From Flavobacteriaceae bacterium (lineage in GTDB: Bacteria; Bacteroidota; Bacteroidia; Flavobacteriales; Flavobacteriaceae): 64,000 nt of DNA. A program made the position numbers and the translations under genes. How positions within the stretch are numbered: the stretch's first letter is position 1; the number at the start of each line of letters is the position of its first letter. The notes under the pieces are model-generated. The model searched no databases. It was not told the DNA's origin and saw only the letters and a program-made list of their open reading frames with translations. The stretch spans positions 62,001 to 126,000 of the forward strand of contig JABXIJ010000026.1 of assembly GCA_013373105.1 (NCBI GenBank), read 5' to 3'. This document shows, one piece after another, positions 1-9,453 of the stretch.

Positions 1-1059
1 CCTGGTAAAGACCCCATTTCAATGAAAATTGATAGTCTAACTTTAGATGGAGAGCCTACAACTATAAAAGGACGTTTTTTATCTGATGCTGAATTAAATA
101 TTACAAATACCAAACCAACTGTAATTTATGGTTATGCAGCTGTACCAGCAAACAAAACACTAACAATTGAAGCTGGTTCAAAAATTTATTTTCACAATAA
201 TTCTGGATTAATAGTAGACAATGGCGCTACTCTAAAAGTAAACGGAACATTAACTGAAAAGGTAACTTTTCAAGGTGATCGTTTAGAAAATAATTTCTCA
301 AAAATTCCAGGACAATGGGGTACTATTTGGATGCGTTCTGGAAGCAAAGACAATGAAATTAAACATGCACAAATTAAAAATAGCATTATAGGTATTTTAG
401 TAGACAGTATTGGTTCTAGCACAACCCCTACTCTAAAGCTAGAAAATTCAGAAATCTATAATAATTCAAATTTTGGTATTCTTGCTAGAGAAACAAATAT
501 TGAAGCATATAATATTGTTGTAGGCTCTGCTGGTGAAGCATCACTTGCAGCAACTGTTGGTGGTACTTATAACTTTACACATTGTACTTTTGCTAACTTT
601 TGGAATAATGGAATACGACAATTACCAGCGGTTTTAGTTAACAATTTTTTTGTTTATCAAAATTCAAATGGACAAGAGATTATAGAAACAAGAGGTTTAA
701 AAGAAGCTAATTTTACCAATTGTATTATAGATGGAAATAACAATATTGAATTTGTTCTAGACAAAGTTGATGGCAGCCTATTTAACTATAATATAAGTAA
801 TTGCATGATTTCTTTTAATGATACTTCTAATGCTTTTGATGGAGTACCTGAACTAGATTTTTCAAATTCTAATTATCAAAATATCATTTTAAATGGAGTT
901 ACCAATTTTAGAAATTCACAAAATGAAGACTTTATTATTGGCGAACAATCAGAAGCAATTAATAAAGCAATTTCAACTTCTTTTATGTTAGATATTTTAG
1001 GAGTTGATAGAAGTGCAGCTCCAGATTTAGGTGCTTATCAGCACATAATATTTAATTAA
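1..1059 (+). CDS. Surface beta-helix (choice-of-anchor Q-like) protein, 5' end outside window
   Basis: This is the C-terminal part (about 352 residues) of a larger secreted or surface protein. The frame is already open at base 1, with codons for P-G-K-D-P before the first Met at 22, so the true start lies outside the window. The sequence is built of short repeats rich in Asn, Ile and Thr that suggest a right-handed parallel beta-helix (about residues 45-280). It ends with a D-L-G-A-Y-Q motif close to the DIGAYE signature found at the end of many Bacteroidota beta-helix surface proteins. No catalytic residues are recognisable, so adhesion, glycan binding or a lyase-like fold are all possible. 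No clear terminator follows; the next gene is convergent. Confidence 0.75.
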   Translation, partial: PGKDPISMKIDSLTLDGEPTTIKGRFLSDAELNITNTKPTVIYGYAAVPANKTLTIEAGSKIYFHNNSGLIVDNGATLKVNGTLTEKVTFQGDRLENNFSKIPGQWGTIWMRSGSKDNEIKHAQIKNSIIGILVDSIGSSTTPTLKLENSEIYNNSNFGILARETNIEAYNIVVGSAGEASLAATVGGTYNFTHCTFANFWNNGIRQLPAVLVNNFFVYQNSNGQEIIETRGLKEANFTNCIIDGNNNIEFVLDKVDGSLFNYNISNCMISFNDTSNAFDGVPELDFSNSNYQNIILNGVTNFRNSQNEDFIIGEQSEAINKAISTSFMLDILGVDRSAAPDLGAYQHIIFN

Positions 1060-1154
1060 CGATATTTTTTTAAATCAATTTTTTTAAGCTATTACCTTAG
1101 AATAAAAAATTGAAAAACTTATTTAAAACTAACAAGGAGAACATTCTCTAATTA

Positions 1155-2429
1155 TTATTTTTTATACACTACACCTTCCTTCATTACAAACACCACTTTT
1201 TCCATTGTAGCAATATTTTTAATTGGATCTTCGTCAACTGCAATAATATCTGCTAAAAAGCCCTTTTTAATTTGACCAAGCTCATTTTCCATTTTTAAGA
1301 GTTTAGCATTGGTAATTGTAGCTGATTGTAATGCTTCTATAGCAGGCATACCTGCTTCTACCATAAACTTAAATTCTTTACCATTTTCACCATGTTTAAA
1401 TACACCAGCATCAGTTCCAAATGCAATTGGCACACCTTTTTTATAAGCTCTACTAAAAGTTCCTTGAATTTGAGGCCCTACAGCTAAAGCCTTTGGAACT
1501 ACAATTTCAGGATAAAATCCTTTTACTTTAGCTTTCGCTTCAACTTCTTTACCTGCAGTAATAGTTGGCACTAAATATGCATTGTGTTTTATCATTAAAT
1601 TCATAGTTTCATCACTCATATAAGTACCATGTTCTATGGTTTTTACACCTCCTAAAATTGCTCTTTGCATACCTAAATCGCCATGTGCATGAGCTGCCAC
1701 ATGCATACCATAATCTTTTGCTGTTTCTGTAATTGATTTTATTTCTTCGATGGTAAACTGAGGATTATCTCCTGACTTTGCTACACTTAAAACACCTCCT
1801 GTTGCTGTTATTTTAATTAAATCTGCACCATTTTTATAACGTTGTCTTACTGCTTTTTTTCCATCCTCTACACTATTAACTACACCTTCTTTTGGACCAG
1901 GATTACCAATTAATTTTCTATTTCCTCCATTTGTAGGATCTCCATGACCACCTGTAGATGCTAAAAACTGACCAGCAGTAAAAATTCTTGGTCCTTTAAT
2001 TTTGGAATTATTGATTGCGTTTCTAACTGAAATATTTACACCTGTACCACCTAAATCTCTAACCGTTGTAAAACCTGCCAATAAAGTTTTCTCTGCATAA
2101 CCAACAGCATTTAAAGCAATGTCAGATTCATTTAAAATATAACCCTCTAACCTAGTATTTGGATTAAATTGGTCTTCAATATGAACATGCATATCTATTA
2201 AACCTGGCATAACAACTTTGTCTCTTAAGTCTATAAGATTACCATTTTTTGGCATAATAAAACCATCTTTTACATCAACAATTTTATTTCCTTCAACTAA
2301 AATTGTTTGTTTTGATTTAAGGTTTCCTGATTCTGTATCTAATAATTTACCACATAATATATAAGTTGTCTGTGCAAAAGATTGCCCTATAAAAAATAGG
2401 CTAATAACGAATAATAAAAGATGTCTCAT
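1155..2429 (-). CDS. Exported amidohydrolase family protein (imidazolonepropionase/prolidase-like)
   Basis: A 424-residue metal-dependent hydrolase with an N-terminal signal peptide cleaved near Ala19-Gln20, so it should act in the periplasm or at the cell surface. Amidohydrolase metal ligands are visible: the HxH pair H81/H83 after MPGLIDM, a probable carboxylated lysine K206 in LIKITATGG, H247 and H249 in the HAHG motif, H267 in EHGTY, and D340 in FGTDAG. These residues and the length fit the subfamily containing exported Xaa-Pro dipeptidase-like and imidazolonepropionase-like enzymes. The substrate cannot be told from sequence. The gene is divergent from the SDR gene at 2495, with a short shared upstream region. 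Confidence 0.88.
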   Translation of the reverse strand: MRHLLLFVISLFFIGQSFAQTTYILCGKLLDTESGNLKSKQTILVEGNKIVDVKDGFIMPKNGNLIDLRDKVVMPGLIDMHVHIEDQFNPNTRLEGYILNESDIALNAVGYAEKTLLAGFTTVRDLGGTGVNISVRNAINNSKIKGPRIFTAGQFLASTGGHGDPTNGGNRKLIGNPGPKEGVVNSVEDGKKAVRQRYKNGADLIKITATGGVLSVAKSGDNPQFTIEEIKSITETAKDYGMHVAAHAHGDLGMQRAILGGVKTIEHGTYMSDETMNLMIKHNAYLVPTITAGKEVEAKAKVKGFYPEIVVPKALAVGPQIQGTFSRAYKKGVPIAFGTDAGVFKHGENGKEFKFMVEAGMPAIEALQSATITNAKLLKMENELGQIKKGFLADIIAVDEDPIKNIATMEKVVFVMKEGVVYKK

Positions 2430-2494
2430 TTCTTAAGTTTTAATTCTTAAATGTATGAAATTTTAAGTAGATTGCTATCACAAAAGAATTTGTA

Positions 2495-3175
2495 ATGAAG
2501 AATGTAGTTATAACTGGTACAAGTAGAGGAATAGGGTTTGAACTTGCAAAATACTTTGCGAAAAATAATCATAATGTACTAGCATTATCGAGGAATTCAG
2601 AGCCTTTACAAGAAGTAAATCATAAAAATATATCTGTCTTATCTGTAGACATATGTAATACTAATGATATTGAAAAGGTAAATTCATTCGTTAAAAACAA
2701 TTGGAAAAAAGTAGATATCTTAATTAATAATGCTGGTAAATTAATTAACAAACCATTTACAGAATTAAGCTCTGTTGATTTTTTAGAAGTTTATAAAGTA
2801 AACGTTTTTGCAGTTGCTGAACTTACCAAAACATTAATACCCTACTTGCAAAAAGGGAGTCATGTAGTAACAATTAGCTCAATGGGAGGTATTCAAGGAA
2901 GCATGAAATTTCCTGGTTTAGCTGCATATTCTTCTGCAAAAGGAGCTGTGATTACTTTATCTGAATTATTAGCAGAAGAGTATAAAGAACAACAAATTTC
3001 TTTTAATGTTTTAGCAATTGGCGCAGTGCAAACAGAAATGTTAGCAGAAGCTTTTCCTGGCTATCAAGCACCACTAACAGCTTCTGAAATGGCAAGTTAT
3101 ATTTATGATTTTTCGCTTACAGGTCATAAATTTTACAATGGTAAAGTACTACAAGTTTCATCTACTACTCCTTAA
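2495..3175 (+). CDS. SDR family oxidoreductase
   Basis: A cytoplasmic short-chain dehydrogenase/reductase of 226 residues, a normal length for classical SDRs. The dinucleotide-binding glycine motif TGTSRGIG covers residues 7-14, the NNAG motif residues 78-81, and the catalytic triad is Ser128 or Ser129, Tyr145 and Lys149 (YSSAK). The substrate is unknown. The residues after the first strand do not by themselves settle NADP versus NAD. The start is the first ATG after the divergent intergenic region. The SprT-like gene follows 14 bp downstream on the same strand and is probably co-transcribed. Confidence 0.9.
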   Translation: MKNVVITGTSRGIGFELAKYFAKNNHNVLALSRNSEPLQEVNHKNISVLSVDICNTNDIEKVNSFVKNNWKKVDILINNAGKLINKPFTELSSVDFLEVYKVNVFAVAELTKTLIPYLQKGSHVVTISSMGGIQGSMKFPGLAAYSSAKGAVITLSELLAEEYKEQQISFNVLAIGAVQTEMLAEAFPGYQAPLTASEMASYIYDFSLTGHKFYNGKVLQVSSTTP

Positions 3176-3189
3176 GAATTTTAATAAAA

Positions 3190-3783
3190 TTGAGTTTAAG
3201 TTATCAAAATTACATTCCAGACAAAGCAGTACCTTTTGTACAGTTTTTAATTGATGAACACTCATTTGATTTAAAAATTGTAAACCAAAGACAAACCAAG
3301 CATGGTGATTTTAGAAAATTACCCAATGGCAAATATCAAATTACTGTAAACAACAACTTAAACCCTTATCAATTTTTATTGACATTAATTCATGAGATTG
3401 CTCATCATGTTACGCATCAAAAATTTGGAAGAGTACAGCCTCATGGTAAAGAATGGAAAGCAATATTTCAACATTTAATGCTTCCATTTTTACAACCTCA
3501 AATTTATCCAAAACATATATTGCCTTACCTTGCCAATTATTTAAAAAACCCAAAAGCTAGCACAGATAGTGATTCAAAACTATCCTTAGCTTTAAAAGAT
3601 TTTAAAGCCAAAAATGGCAAATCTTTTATTTTTGAATTAGCTAGCAACTCTTATTTTAAGTACAAAGACACTATTTACAAAAAAGGAAAATTGAGACGAA
3701 CAAGAGTAGAGTGTTTAAATACTAAAAACCAAAAAGTATACTTATTTAATAAGAATGTTGAAGTTGATTTAGTTAACAACTAA
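3190..3783 (+). CDS. SprT-like zinc metallopeptidase-domain protein
   Basis: A 197-residue protein with the SprT-like zincin motif HEIAHH (H68, E69, H72) and a downstream third ligand candidate H85 in QPHGKEWK. Bacterial SprT-like proteins resemble the protease domain of eukaryotic Spartan, but their role in bacteria is unclear. The start codon is TTG at 3190, which gives the MSLSYQNY N terminus; no ATG lies nearby in frame. Its stop shares the bases CTAA (3780-3783) with the stop of the convergent glpK-glpD fusion gene. Confidence 0.85.
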   Translation: MSLSYQNYIPDKAVPFVQFLIDEHSFDLKIVNQRQTKHGDFRKLPNGKYQITVNNNLNPYQFLLTLIHEIAHHVTHQKFGRVQPHGKEWKAIFQHLMLPFLQPQIYPKHILPYLANYLKNPKASTDSDSKLSLALKDFKAKNGKSFIFELASNSYFKYKDTIYKKGKLRRTRVECLNTKNQKVYLFNKNVEVDLVNN

Positions 3784-6700
3784 GCTTCAAACTCATTATC
3801 GTAAAATGTTTTAGCGTCTTGTATTAGTAACTTCATTTTTTGGGTTTCTTCTTGAATTCTTAAATCATCCCAACCTAAAAATTTAATGAAATCTTTTTGT
3901 ACCAAATCAAAATACTGAGTCACACTTGTTATATTAAAATACAAACTTCCAGTTCTTCTAATGAAAAAATCTGCTAAACTATTAACCATCTCATAATGAA
4001 TAGTATACCAAACCTCTGCTCTTACAAATTTTTCTATTGCAGATCCTTTCGCATAAAATTCTATTCTATTTAATATTAGAGTAGCATTTTTACCATAAGT
4101 TGATGCTAGATACCAAGCGTAATAAGTATTATCAATTCCTTTTGAAAGCAATTCTTTTTGTAGTTCAATTATGAATTCATCAACCTCTTCATAAGTGTTT
4201 AAATTTGGAGTTACCAAAGGAATTTTATCAGTATAAGATTTACTTAATTTTTTCTTTCTTTTAGTTGGTAATTCTTTAACTACGACCTCTAAAATTCTTT
4301 GTGCCATTTTTCGATAACCAGTTAATTTACCTCCAGCAATTGAGATTAAACCGCTTTTAGAAATAAATATTTCATCTTTTCTAGACAACTCAGATGGATC
4401 TTTATCTTCTTCATGAATTAATGGTCGTAAACCTGCCCAATTAGATTCTATATCTTCTAACTTTAAATTGATGTCTGGAAATGCATCATTAGCTGCTTTT
4501 ACTAGATATTCAGCATCTTCTTTTGTAGCTACTACCCTATTTAAACTACCAGAATAGTTTGTATCTGTTGTACCTACGTATGTAACTCTACCTCTAGGAA
4601 TTGCAAAAACCATTCTACCATCTTCAACATCAAAATAAACAGATTGTTGTATTGGTAATTTTTCATGAGGAAAAACAATATGAACACCTTTAGTTAAGTG
4701 TAAATATTTATGATTTATTGAGTTGTCTTTTTTACGAATATCATCAACCCAAGGACCTGCAGCAGAAACGTAATTTCTTGCACGAATATTGAATTTTTTT
4801 CCTGTATTATGATCTACACAGTTAAGACTTTCAATTTTACCTTCTGAATCATAAACAAAAGATTCCATCTCACAATAATTGATTATTGTAGCACCAAAAT
4901 CTGCAGCCTTTTTAAGTAATTCTATGGTTAACCTAGCATCATCTGTTCTATACTCTGCATAATATCCACTTCCTAAAACTGTTTTTTTATCTAACAAAGG
5001 TTCTTTATAAAATGTCTCTTCTTTATCTAACATTCTTCTTCTATCATCTCCTCCAACATTGGCTAATAAATCATAAACTTTAAGTCCAATAGCTGTCATC
5101 ATTTTACCATAAGTTCCTCCTTCTGTTAATGGTAGAAGCATTTTTTCGGGTATCACTAAATGAGGAGCTAATTTGTGTACAATAGCTCTTTCAGATCCAG
5201 ATTCGCGCACTAAACCAATTTCTAATTGTTTTAAATAGCGTAAGCCTCCATGAATTAGTTTTGTAGATTTACTACTTGTTCCTGATGCAAAATCATTTTT
5301 TTCAATCAAGCAAACTTTCATTCCTCTTGAAGATGCATCTAAAGCAATTCCAGCACCAGTTACACCACCACCAATAATTACTAAATCGAAATTTTTAGTA
5401 ACTATTTTTTTTAAAATTTTATCTCTGTCTAAATTAGAAAATCGTAAATCTTCTTTTTTTATCTCTGCTGATTTGGTTATAGTTTTCTCAACTGCTTTTA
5501 ACCATCCTTTGTATTTTTTTTCTCTTTGTTTGGTTTTCATTTCAGGAGTAAAAACCTTATCTGAAATTCTAAGCTTTTCAATAGCATCTTTATGCCAAAA
5601 TCCAGATTGCAAACCTGCTAACAATGCTGCTCCAAAAGCAGTAACTTCAATCATTTTTGGCCTGTCTACATCTACATTTAGAATATCAGATTGAAACTGC
5701 ATTAAATAATTATTAGCACTTGCACCACCATCTACTTTAAGTGCAATGATTTCTTTTCCTGAATCTTGAATCATAGCATCTAAAACATCTCTTGTTTGAT
5801 AAGCTAAAGACTCAACAGTCGCTTTAATGATTTCGTTTTTCCTAGTATCTAATGTCATACCATAAATACTTCCTTTAGCATTAGAATCCCAATAAGGAGC
5901 TCCTAAACCTGCAAAAGCTGGCACTACATAAATATCTTTTAATGGTGGAATATTATTACATATTTCTTCTGTTTCACTTGCTGATTTTATTAGATTAAGT
6001 TTATCTCTTAACCACTTAATAGAAGCTCCACCAACAAAAACACTACCTTCTAGTGCATAATTAATTTTTTCTGATGGTAAACTACATGCTAATGTTGTTA
6101 ATAATCCTTTTTTAGATACTACTTGCGATTCTCCAACATTTAGCAACATAAAACAGCCTGTCCCATATGTGTTTTTTGCAATACCTGGCTTAAAACCTCC
6201 TTGCCCAAACAATGCTGCTTGTTGATCTCCAGCAACTCCATGAATAGGAATTTCAATACCATCTATTGAAATATTTCCGAAGTTCGAAGATGATTTTTGA
6301 ACATATGGAAGTAAAGATTTTGGAATTTCTAAAGCATTTAAAATAGTTTCATCCCATTCTAAACTTTTAATATTATACAGCAAAGTTCTTGATGCATTTG
6401 TGTGATCTGTTACATGGTGTTTTCCTTTAGTGAATTTATAAATCAACCAAGAATCTATTGTACCAAAACACAGTTCGTTGTTCTTTGCTTTTTCGTTTGC
6501 GCCTTCAACATTATCTAGAATCCATTTTAATTTAGTTCCAGAAAAATATGGATCTATAACTAAACCTGTATTTTCTTGAATGTAAACTTGTAATCCTTGT
6601 TGTTTTAAATGATTACAAATGGTTTCACTTCTTTTATCTAGCCATACAATTGCATTATAAATTGGTTTACCTGAAATCTTATCCCAAACAACTGTTGTTT

Positions 6701-6950
6701 CTCTTTGGTTGGTAATACCTACAGAGTCAATTTCAAAAAGATTGATATTTGCCCTTTTTAGTGCAGCATGAAAAGTTTCTTGTTGATCTTTAAAAATTTC
6801 TTCAGGATCATGTTCTACCCAACTAGTTTTTGGATAGTATTGTGTAAGTTCTTTTTGAGCAGTAGCTACAATTTCTCCTTCTTTGTTAAATATGATAGTT
6901 CTTGTACTTGTAGTTCCTTGATCGAAAGCAACTACATATTTCTTATGCAT
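3780..6950 (-). CDS. GlpK-GlpD fusion: glycerol kinase joined to FAD-dependent glycerol-3-phosphate dehydrogenase
   Basis: One uninterrupted 1056-residue frame carries two full enzymes of glycerol use. Residues 1 to about 495 are glycerol kinase (FGGY family): FDQGTTSTR phosphate loop at 9-17, WLDKR substrate region, GTGCF motif and the terminal YKGWLKAV. Residues from about 503 to 1056 are GlpD: a native-looking start RFSNLDRDK, the FAD motif VIIGGGVTGAG, GTSSKSTKLIHGG, and AGGKLTGYRK near the end, followed by a C-terminal DAO_C-type domain. Between them there is no ATG, GTG or TTG start in frame, only a short charged linker, so this is a real fusion as sequenced. It would phosphorylate glycerol and oxidise the product to DHAP, passing electrons to quinone. 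No glycerol facilitator gene lies next to it. Confidence 0.93.
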   Translation of the reverse strand: MHKKYVVAFDQGTTSTRTIIFNKEGEIVATAQKELTQYYPKTSWVEHDPEEIFKDQQETFHAALKRANINLFEIDSVGITNQRETTVVWDKISGKPIYNAIVWLDKRSETICNHLKQQGLQVYIQENTGLVIDPYFSGTKLKWILDNVEGANEKAKNNELCFGTIDSWLIYKFTKGKHHVTDHTNASRTLLYNIKSLEWDETILNALEIPKSLLPYVQKSSSNFGNISIDGIEIPIHGVAGDQQAALFGQGGFKPGIAKNTYGTGCFMLLNVGESQVVSKKGLLTTLACSLPSEKINYALEGSVFVGGASIKWLRDKLNLIKSASETEEICNNIPPLKDIYVVPAFAGLGAPYWDSNAKGSIYGMTLDTRKNEIIKATVESLAYQTRDVLDAMIQDSGKEIIALKVDGGASANNYLMQFQSDILNVDVDRPKMIEVTAFGAALLAGLQSGFWHKDAIEKLRISDKVFTPEMKTKQREKKYKGWLKAVEKTITKSAEIKKEDLRFSNLDRDKILKKIVTKNFDLVIIGGGVTGAGIALDASSRGMKVCLIEKNDFASGTSSKSTKLIHGGLRYLKQLEIGLVRESGSERAIVHKLAPHLVIPEKMLLPLTEGGTYGKMMTAIGLKVYDLLANVGGDDRRRMLDKEETFYKEPLLDKKTVLGSGYYAEYRTDDARLTIELLKKAADFGATIINYCEMESFVYDSEGKIESLNCVDHNTGKKFNIRARNYVSAAGPWVDDIRKKDNSINHKYLHLTKGVHIVFPHEKLPIQQSVYFDVEDGRMVFAIPRGRVTYVGTTDTNYSGSLNRVVATKEDAEYLVKAANDAFPDINLKLEDIESNWAGLRPLIHEEDKDPSELSRKDEIFISKSGLISIAGGKLTGYRKMAQRILEVVVKELPTKRKKKLSKSYTDKIPLVTPNLNTYEEVDEFIIELQKELLSKGIDNTYYAWYLASTYGKNATLILNRIEFYAKGSAIEKFVRAEVWYTIHYEMVNSLADFFIRRTGSLYFNITSVTQYFDLVQKDFIKFLGWDDLRIQEETQKMKLLIQDAKTFYDNEFEA

Positions 6951-6972
6951 ATTATGATTTTTAAAGTAAAGC

Positions 6973-8433
6973 TTATTTTTTTCTACTTATAAAAAGTGTA
7001 TCTAAATTCATTTCTTTCTGCAGCCAAGTTCTTAACTCTCTTTCTTTGGGTCTAATAACGCTATCACGAACTTTTGAATTCCATTTAATTGTAGCTAAAG
7101 GAATAGTATCAATTTTTATAAAATCTTTAGATGATAAAACATTTGCAAAATTAATTTCTTCAATTTCATTATACCTTATTTTAGCGTCTTTTGCTATTCT
7201 GCTAAAAGCAATTACTTTTTCATTTCTATTCTCTGCATTTTGTTCTATTCTAGCATTTAAAGTTGAAATAGTTTCTTGTAACTCTGTAATTTGTTTTTGT
7301 AAGCCTGCAATTATGTTTTTACTTTCTTGTAATTCTTCTCGCTTTTCATTGTATGCAGTAGTAATTAATTCAAAACTCTTAGTATCACTACCTTTTATTT
7401 TTATTTGAAAATCTTTTAATCGTTGATACTCTACATCCTTTAATTGATTCGCTAACAGACTTCTTTCTCCATCAGTTACCTCATTAAAAAAACTCATTCT
7501 AATTTCTTTATTATTGAAATCTAATTCTGGATCTCCTATCAATTGAAAATTAGGTATTGTTCTTACTTCATTTTTTATAAAAGCTCTATATTGGATTTCT
7601 ATCTGGCTTTCTTCGAATACTTTAATGAATGTAAAAATTGCAGGTATCATAACTGCAATACCAATAACTGTTGCTATTGTTGCATATCTTTTTCTTGTTG
7701 CAGTGTTTGCATATTTATGCATAGGAAACTTTAATAGTTTAAGCACAATAAATCCTGCTAATGCTATAAAAATGGTGTTGATTGTAAACAAGTACATTGC
7801 TCCACCAAAATAGATAAGATTGCCCTTAGCTAGTCCATAACCTGCTGTACATAAAGGTGGCATTAAAGCTGTAGCAATAGCAACTCCAAAAATAACAGAA
7901 GCAATTGTTCCTTTTTTTGTTTTGGCAACCATTAAGGCTAAACCACCAAAAAATGCAATTAAAACATCTCTAATATCTGGTTTTGTTCTACCTAACAATT
8001 CAGAAGTATCTTCGCTTAATGGAAAAAAATAAAAGAACATAAATGATGCAAACAAACTTAGGCCAATCATTACACCTAAGTTAATTAACGACTTCTTAAA
8101 TGTATCAATATCATTAATAGCAAAAGACATTCCTAAGCCTACAATTGGACCCATTAAAGGTGATATAAGCATGGCACCAATTACTACAGCTGTTGAATCT
8201 GCATTTAAACCAATTGAAGCTACAAAAACTGCGAAAATTAAAATCCAGGCTGTAGCTCCTTTAAAGGGAATTCCTTCTTTAATTTCCTCTAAAGCTGCTT
8301 TTTGATCAGCATCATCTCTATAATCAAATAATTCAGTTAAAAAATTTTTGACTTTCTTTTTAATGTCTGAACTAATCTCTTTACTACTAGGTGTAGAATT
8401 GTCGTTGTTTTCGTTATTAATAATATCTGACAT
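6973..8433 (-). CDS. DUF389 (TIGR00341-type) membrane protein with C-terminal coiled coil
   Basis: A 486-residue integral membrane protein. A charged cytoplasmic N terminus leads into a DUF389 core (about residues 50-270) with several hydrophobic segments, including GADSTAVVIGAMLISPLMGPIVG-type glycine-rich helices and a LMPPLCTAGYG motif. The last third (about 275-486) is soluble, with a predicted coiled coil at about 365-400. The function of the DUF389 family is not established; transport or sensing has been suggested. The gene lies 22 bp upstream of the glpK-glpD fusion on the same strand, so the two may be co-transcribed. Confidence 0.82.
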   Translation of the reverse strand: MSDIINNENNDNSTPSSKEISSDIKKKVKNFLTELFDYRDDADQKAALEEIKEGIPFKGATAWILIFAVFVASIGLNADSTAVVIGAMLISPLMGPIVGLGMSFAINDIDTFKKSLINLGVMIGLSLFASFMFFYFFPLSEDTSELLGRTKPDIRDVLIAFFGGLALMVAKTKKGTIASVIFGVAIATALMPPLCTAGYGLAKGNLIYFGGAMYLFTINTIFIALAGFIVLKLLKFPMHKYANTATRKRYATIATVIGIAVMIPAIFTFIKVFEESQIEIQYRAFIKNEVRTIPNFQLIGDPELDFNNKEIRMSFFNEVTDGERSLLANQLKDVEYQRLKDFQIKIKGSDTKSFELITTAYNEKREELQESKNIIAGLQKQITELQETISTLNARIEQNAENRNEKVIAFSRIAKDAKIRYNEIEEINFANVLSSKDFIKIDTIPLATIKWNSKVRDSVIRPKERELRTWLQKEMNLDTLFISRKK

Positions 8434-8521
8434 AGGAATTATTTTACTGATGTAAGATACAAAAAGAACAATAAATTGAAATTAAATTAAGAGAAGTAAA
8501 TTTTTTAGAGATAAAAAACAA

Positions 8522-8548
8522 AAAAGCCTTGCAAATTGCAAGGCTTTT
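8522..8548 (-). terminator. Intrinsic terminator of tRNA-Lys
   Basis: A perfect 13-bp inverted repeat (AAAAGCCTTGCAA and its complement around one base) lies 5 bp beyond the tRNA 3' end. On the minus strand it is followed by a T-rich run. The symmetrical A and T flanks mean it could work in both directions. Confidence 0.85.
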
Positions 8549-8552
8549 AATG

Positions 8553-8625
8553 TGACCGGGCTGGGGCTCGAACCCAGGACCCTCTCCTTAAAAGGGAGAT
8601 GCTCTACCAACTGAGCTACCAGGTC
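8553..8625 (-). tRNA. tRNA-Lys (anticodon TTT)
   Basis: A 73-base cloverleaf without encoded CCA. The acceptor 5' strand is GACCTGG, the D arm is GCTC-AGTTGGTA-GAGC, the anticodon arm is TCTCC-CTTTTAA-GGAGA (anticodon TTT), the variable loop is GGGTC and the T arm is CTGGG-TTCGAGC-CCCAG. The acceptor 3' strand is CCCGGTC with discriminator A. Six of the seven acceptor pairs form; position 5 (T) faces C at 68, a mismatch. It is a single-gene unit between its own promoter and terminator. Confidence 0.95.
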
Positions 8626-8645
8626 ATAATTTCTTTTTAGCGGGT

Positions 8646-8677
8646 GCAAATATATAAGTTAATTTTCAAAAAACAAA
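8646..8677 (-). promoter_or_regulatory. Promoter of tRNA-Lys
   Basis: On the minus strand TTTG (8677-8674) is separated by exactly 19 bp from TATATTTG (8654-8647). This is the Bacteroidota primary sigma consensus TTTG-N19-TAnnTTTG. Transcription would start a few bases before the tRNA 5' end at 8625. Confidence 0.75.
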
Positions 8678-8688
8678 TCAACTTTATA

Positions 8689-9453
8689 TTAATTTTCATT
8701 AAAATTTACTGATCGTATTTTCTTGAATAAATTTGAAGAATACACAAAATCAACAACTGCCTCATTATCAGTTTTGAATATATCTTTTTTTGATCCTTCC
8801 CATGCTTTAATACCATTTTTTAAAAAAATAATTTTTTCTCCAATTTCCATTACAGAATTCATATCATGAGTATTTATTACCGTAGTAATTTTATATTCTT
8901 CTGTAATTTCTTGTATTAAATTATCAATTACAATAGCTGTTTGTGGATCTAAACCAGAATTTGGTTCATCACAGAATAAATATTTTGGATTCATAACTAT
9001 TGCTCTAGCAATAGCTACTCTTTTTTGCATACCTCCAGAAAGTTCAGCTGGTAATTTTGAATTAGAGTTTTCGAGATTGACTCTATTTAAAACAAAATTA
9101 ACTCGTTCTAACATCTCTTTTTGAGATTCATTAGTGAACATTTTTAAAGGAAACATTACATTTTCTTCAACTGTTTGAGAATCGAACAAAGCACTACCTT
9201 GAAAAACCATTCCAATTTCTTGACGCCATTGTCTTTTTTGCTCTGTAGTAAATTCTGTATTTATTCTTCCATCAAAAGCAATAGTTCCTTGCTCTGGTGT
9301 CTGCAATCCTATAAGCGATTTTAAAAAAACTGTTTTTCCAGAACCACTTTGTCCAATTATTAAACTTGTTTTTCCAGGTTCAAAAGATGTTGATATTCCT
9401 TTTAAAACTTGAACTCCTCCAAATCCCTTATGTAAATTATTTACTTCTATCAT
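8689..9453 (-). CDS. mlaF: ABC transporter ATP-binding protein, MlaF-type
   Basis: A 254-residue ATPase. The start chosen is the ATG at 9453 (MIEVNNLHKGF), which overlaps the permease stop as TAATG; a longer frame reaches 9513 but adds 20 unconserved residues inside the permease gene. Walker A is GQSGSGKT (34-41), the Q-loop region is MVFQGSALF, the signature is LSGG (138-141) and Walker B is LFCDEP (159-164). It closely matches the MlaF/TTG2A family that drives phospholipid trafficking between membranes. With the overlapping MlaE-type permease it forms an ABC core; the MlaD-type substrate-binding subunit is not in this window. Confidence 0.9.
   Translation of the reverse strand: MIEVNNLHKGFGGVQVLKGISTSFEPGKTSLIIGQSGSGKTVFLKSLIGLQTPEQGTIAFDGRINTEFTTEQKRQWRQEIGMVFQGSALFDSQTVEENVMFPLKMFTNESQKEMLERVNFVLNRVNLENSNSKLPAELSGGMQKRVAIARAIVMNPKYLFCDEPNSGLDPQTAIVIDNLIQEITEEYKITTVINTHDMNSVMEIGEKIIFLKNGIKAWEGSKKDIFKTDNEAVVDFVYSSNLFKKIRSVNFNEN

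Noticed and set aside
5390-5470. Possible separate start of glpD inside the long frame
   Set aside because: No ATG, GTG or TTG occurs in frame between the GlpK end and the FAD motif, and no stop codon precedes it.
5473-5694. Plus-strand ORF of 73 residues opposite the glpK-glpD gene, and similar antisense ORFs elsewhere
   Set aside because: They are shadows of well-supported genes with no family resemblance or start context.
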